64,000 nt of DNA from Pseudoxanthomonas sp. GM95 (GTDB taxonomy: Bacteria; Pseudomonadota; Gammaproteobacteria; Xanthomonadales; Xanthomonadaceae): contig NZ_FOAX01000004.1 in NCBI RefSeq assembly GCF_900109775.1, positions 186,001 to 250,000 of the forward strand. The letters are read 5' to 3'. Below are positions 62,965 through 64,000 of the stretch, in pieces (position 1 is the stretch's first letter; the number at the start of each line of letters is the position of its first letter). The notes under the pieces are model-generated. The model saw only the letters and a program-made list of their open reading frames with translations. It ran no database searches and had not been told where the DNA came from. The position numbers were made by a program, and so were the translations under genes.

Positions 62965-63720
62965 TCAGGGATTCGCCGGCGCTGAATTTGGCGCTGAGTG
63001 ATCCTCTGGAACTTCCAGCGGGATACCCTCGACATCACCGACAGTCACGATGCCCGGATTTTCTTTTGCCCACAGTCGATCTTGCATCGACCAATACTGC
63101 GTCGGCTGCCAGAACTGTGGCGCGTAAAAGCGCTGGGCGTCGATGCCGCCTCCACGCGGGGAGTTGATGACAAGCGCGGAAGCGCCAGTGCCACCAAGCA
63201 AGCTCCCCGTGCTCCGCCGCGCTTCTCGCTTCAACACGGCTTCCCAGCGCGGCTTGGCGACTTCATCCCCGTAATCGGCGAGCATTTTCTTGTCTTGGCG
63301 AACTGCGCGCTTGCGCTCGTCTTCGGTGAGCTGACGCCAATAATCCATCTTGTGCGCGGTAAAACTCTCGTAGCCTCGCTCAGCCGCTAATGCCATGAAC
63401 AGGAAGCCCATCACCCGGTCCTGCGTACCGCCTTCCCCGTTCCAATACATCTCACCCAAGCGCGCCTGCGAGGGCTTATCGGCATATCGCGCGGCGAGTC
63501 GATATTGCTTGCGTGCCTCGCTGAAGTCGCGGTCCTTGTCCGCACGCATCCCGGCGCGGCGATAAAAAAGATCCAGATGACCCTGAAAAAAGCCATCGGT
63601 CATCACATCTGCAGGAACGTCGTAGAAGGTTGCCTTCTTCGAGGCCGCATCGGCCGTCGCCGTAAACCCCGTCGCGGCAAGTACCAGAGACAATCCAATG
63701 ATTCCTTTCTTGATGCGCAT
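62965..63720 (-). CDS. Exported Sel1-like protein of unknown function
   Basis: Protein of about 251 residues with a signal peptide ([16 protein letters not shown], near residue 25). A Sel1-like repeat region lies about 60-130 ([46 protein letters not shown]), then a charged stretch ending [20 protein letters not shown]. Sel1 repeats usually make protein-protein contacts; the role here is unknown. A strong ribosome site GGAGGAGCTGCA precedes ATG 63720. Base composition is lower in GC than in adjacent genes. Confidence 0.8.
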   Translation of the reverse strand: MRIKKGIIGLSLVLAATGFTATADAASKKATFYDVPADVMTDGFFQGHLDLFYRRAGMRADKDRDFSEARKQYRLAARYADKPSQARLGEMYWNGEGGTQDRVMGFLFMALAAERGYESFTAHKMDYWRQLTEDERKRAVRQDKKMLADYGDEVAKPRWEAVLKREARRSTGSLLGGTGASALVINSPRGGGIDAQRFYAPQFWQPTQYWSMQDRLWAKENPGIVTVGDVEGIPLEVPEDHSAPNSAPANP

Positions 63721-63813
63721 TGCAGCTCCTCCTTGGGCTTGTGTAGCGATGATTCTAGATCGGCCCGCGCGCGCTTTTCTATAAACTAAAGACCTACTGC
63801 AAGGCCTCCGTTC

Positions 63814-64000
63814 ATGGATTTCCTCAACCCCCCACAGCGCGCGGCGGTGCTGCACGTGCACGGTCCGCTGCTGGTGCTGGCTGGCGCCGGCAGCGGCAAG
63901 ACGCGCGTGATCATCGAAAAGATCGCGCATCTGATCGCGTCCAAACGCATGCCCGCCAAGCGCATCGCGGCGATCACCTTCACCAACAAGTCGGCCAAGG
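63814..64000 (+). CDS. rep: Rep-type DNA helicase (N-terminal part, truncated by window end)
   Basis: The first 62 codons are visible. [13 protein letters not shown] begins the UvrD/Rep helicase N terminus, the Q-motif is followed by Walker [13 protein letters not shown] (residues about 22-33), and motif Ia begins [11 protein letters not shown]. The sequence matches Rep more than UvrD because the ATP-binding block lies only 20 residues from the start; the assignment is provisional because the rest lies outside. It is likely an accessory replicative helicase that clears protein roadblocks. Confidence 0.85.
   Translation, partial: MDFLNPPQRAAVLHVHGPLLVLAGAGSGKTRVIIEKIAHLIASKRMPAKRIAAITFTNKSAK

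Overview
The window is GC-rich, gene-dense chromosomal DNA from a gammaproteobacterium. Its gene families and local clusters point to the Xanthomonadaceae/Lysobacteraceae (Xanthomonas, Stenotrophomonas, Pseudoxanthomonas, Luteimonas group): the RDD–SpoIIM–DUF4129–DUF4350–MoxR–DUF58 operon, DUF3182, DUF1615, DUF2058, RAYT/REP elements and the rsmG–parA–parB block. This placement is inferred from gene content, not from a marker-gene alignment. I saw no rRNA, tRNA, CRISPR array, prophage or classical insertion sequence.

Layout. 1–7.7 kb: a truncated unknown gene, a short signal peptidase I, a GMC oxidoreductase, a ketopantoate reductase-like enzyme, a bestrophin-like channel with a tandem universal stress protein, and a histidine kinase/LuxR response regulator pair. 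7.8–20.5 kb: a large beta-propeller/GGDEF cyclic-di-GMP sensor, then mostly single metabolic and membrane genes (GST, EamA exporter, DUF1615 lipoprotein, VOC protein, PAP2 phosphatase, LhgO-like oxidase, MAPEG, a DUF1932-type dehydrogenase). This part ends with a divergent tetR / isochorismatase–AbrB-transporter unit that has a palindrome between its arms. 20.6–30.3 kb: secreted or lipoprotein genes, a RAYT transposase flanked by REP hairpins, ilvD, the ygiB–ygiC pair, and a lower-GC aspartyl-protease-like gene bracketed by two further REPs.

30.3–37.2 kb is one tightly overlapping six-gene leftward operon for a MoxR/DUF58 membrane-associated chaperone-like system. 37.3–44.3 kb holds small genes, a gamma carbonic anhydrase-like protein, exonuclease III, a phosphopantetheinyl transferase and rsmG–parA–parB. 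A gene-free 760 bp stretch packed with perfect hairpins follows parB. 44.3–50.4 kb: a hydrolase/DUF3182 pair, then a HutC-type GntR regulator divergent from zwf–pgl, with a TGGTA-N6-TGGTA repeat beside each start. 50.5–57 kb: cytochrome c5, a secreted nuclease, a DUF4189 protein, a MerC protein behind a Zur-box-like palindrome, an EamA exporter, an EF-hand protein and an acyl desaturase. 57–64 kb: an ABC ATPase, mutM, an ECF sigma factor with a TPR-linked Ser/Thr kinase, thymidine kinase, a secreted Sel1-like protein and the start of a Rep-type helicase.

Most of the content is housekeeping or ordinary accessory. The signals most worth testing are DNA-level: the paired TGGTA-N6-TGGTA sites at gntR/zwf, the Zur-like box at merC, the tetR palindrome and the hairpin array after parB. 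Protein-level oddities are the zinc-site loss in thymidine kinase and the substituted motif of the cyclase-family protein.
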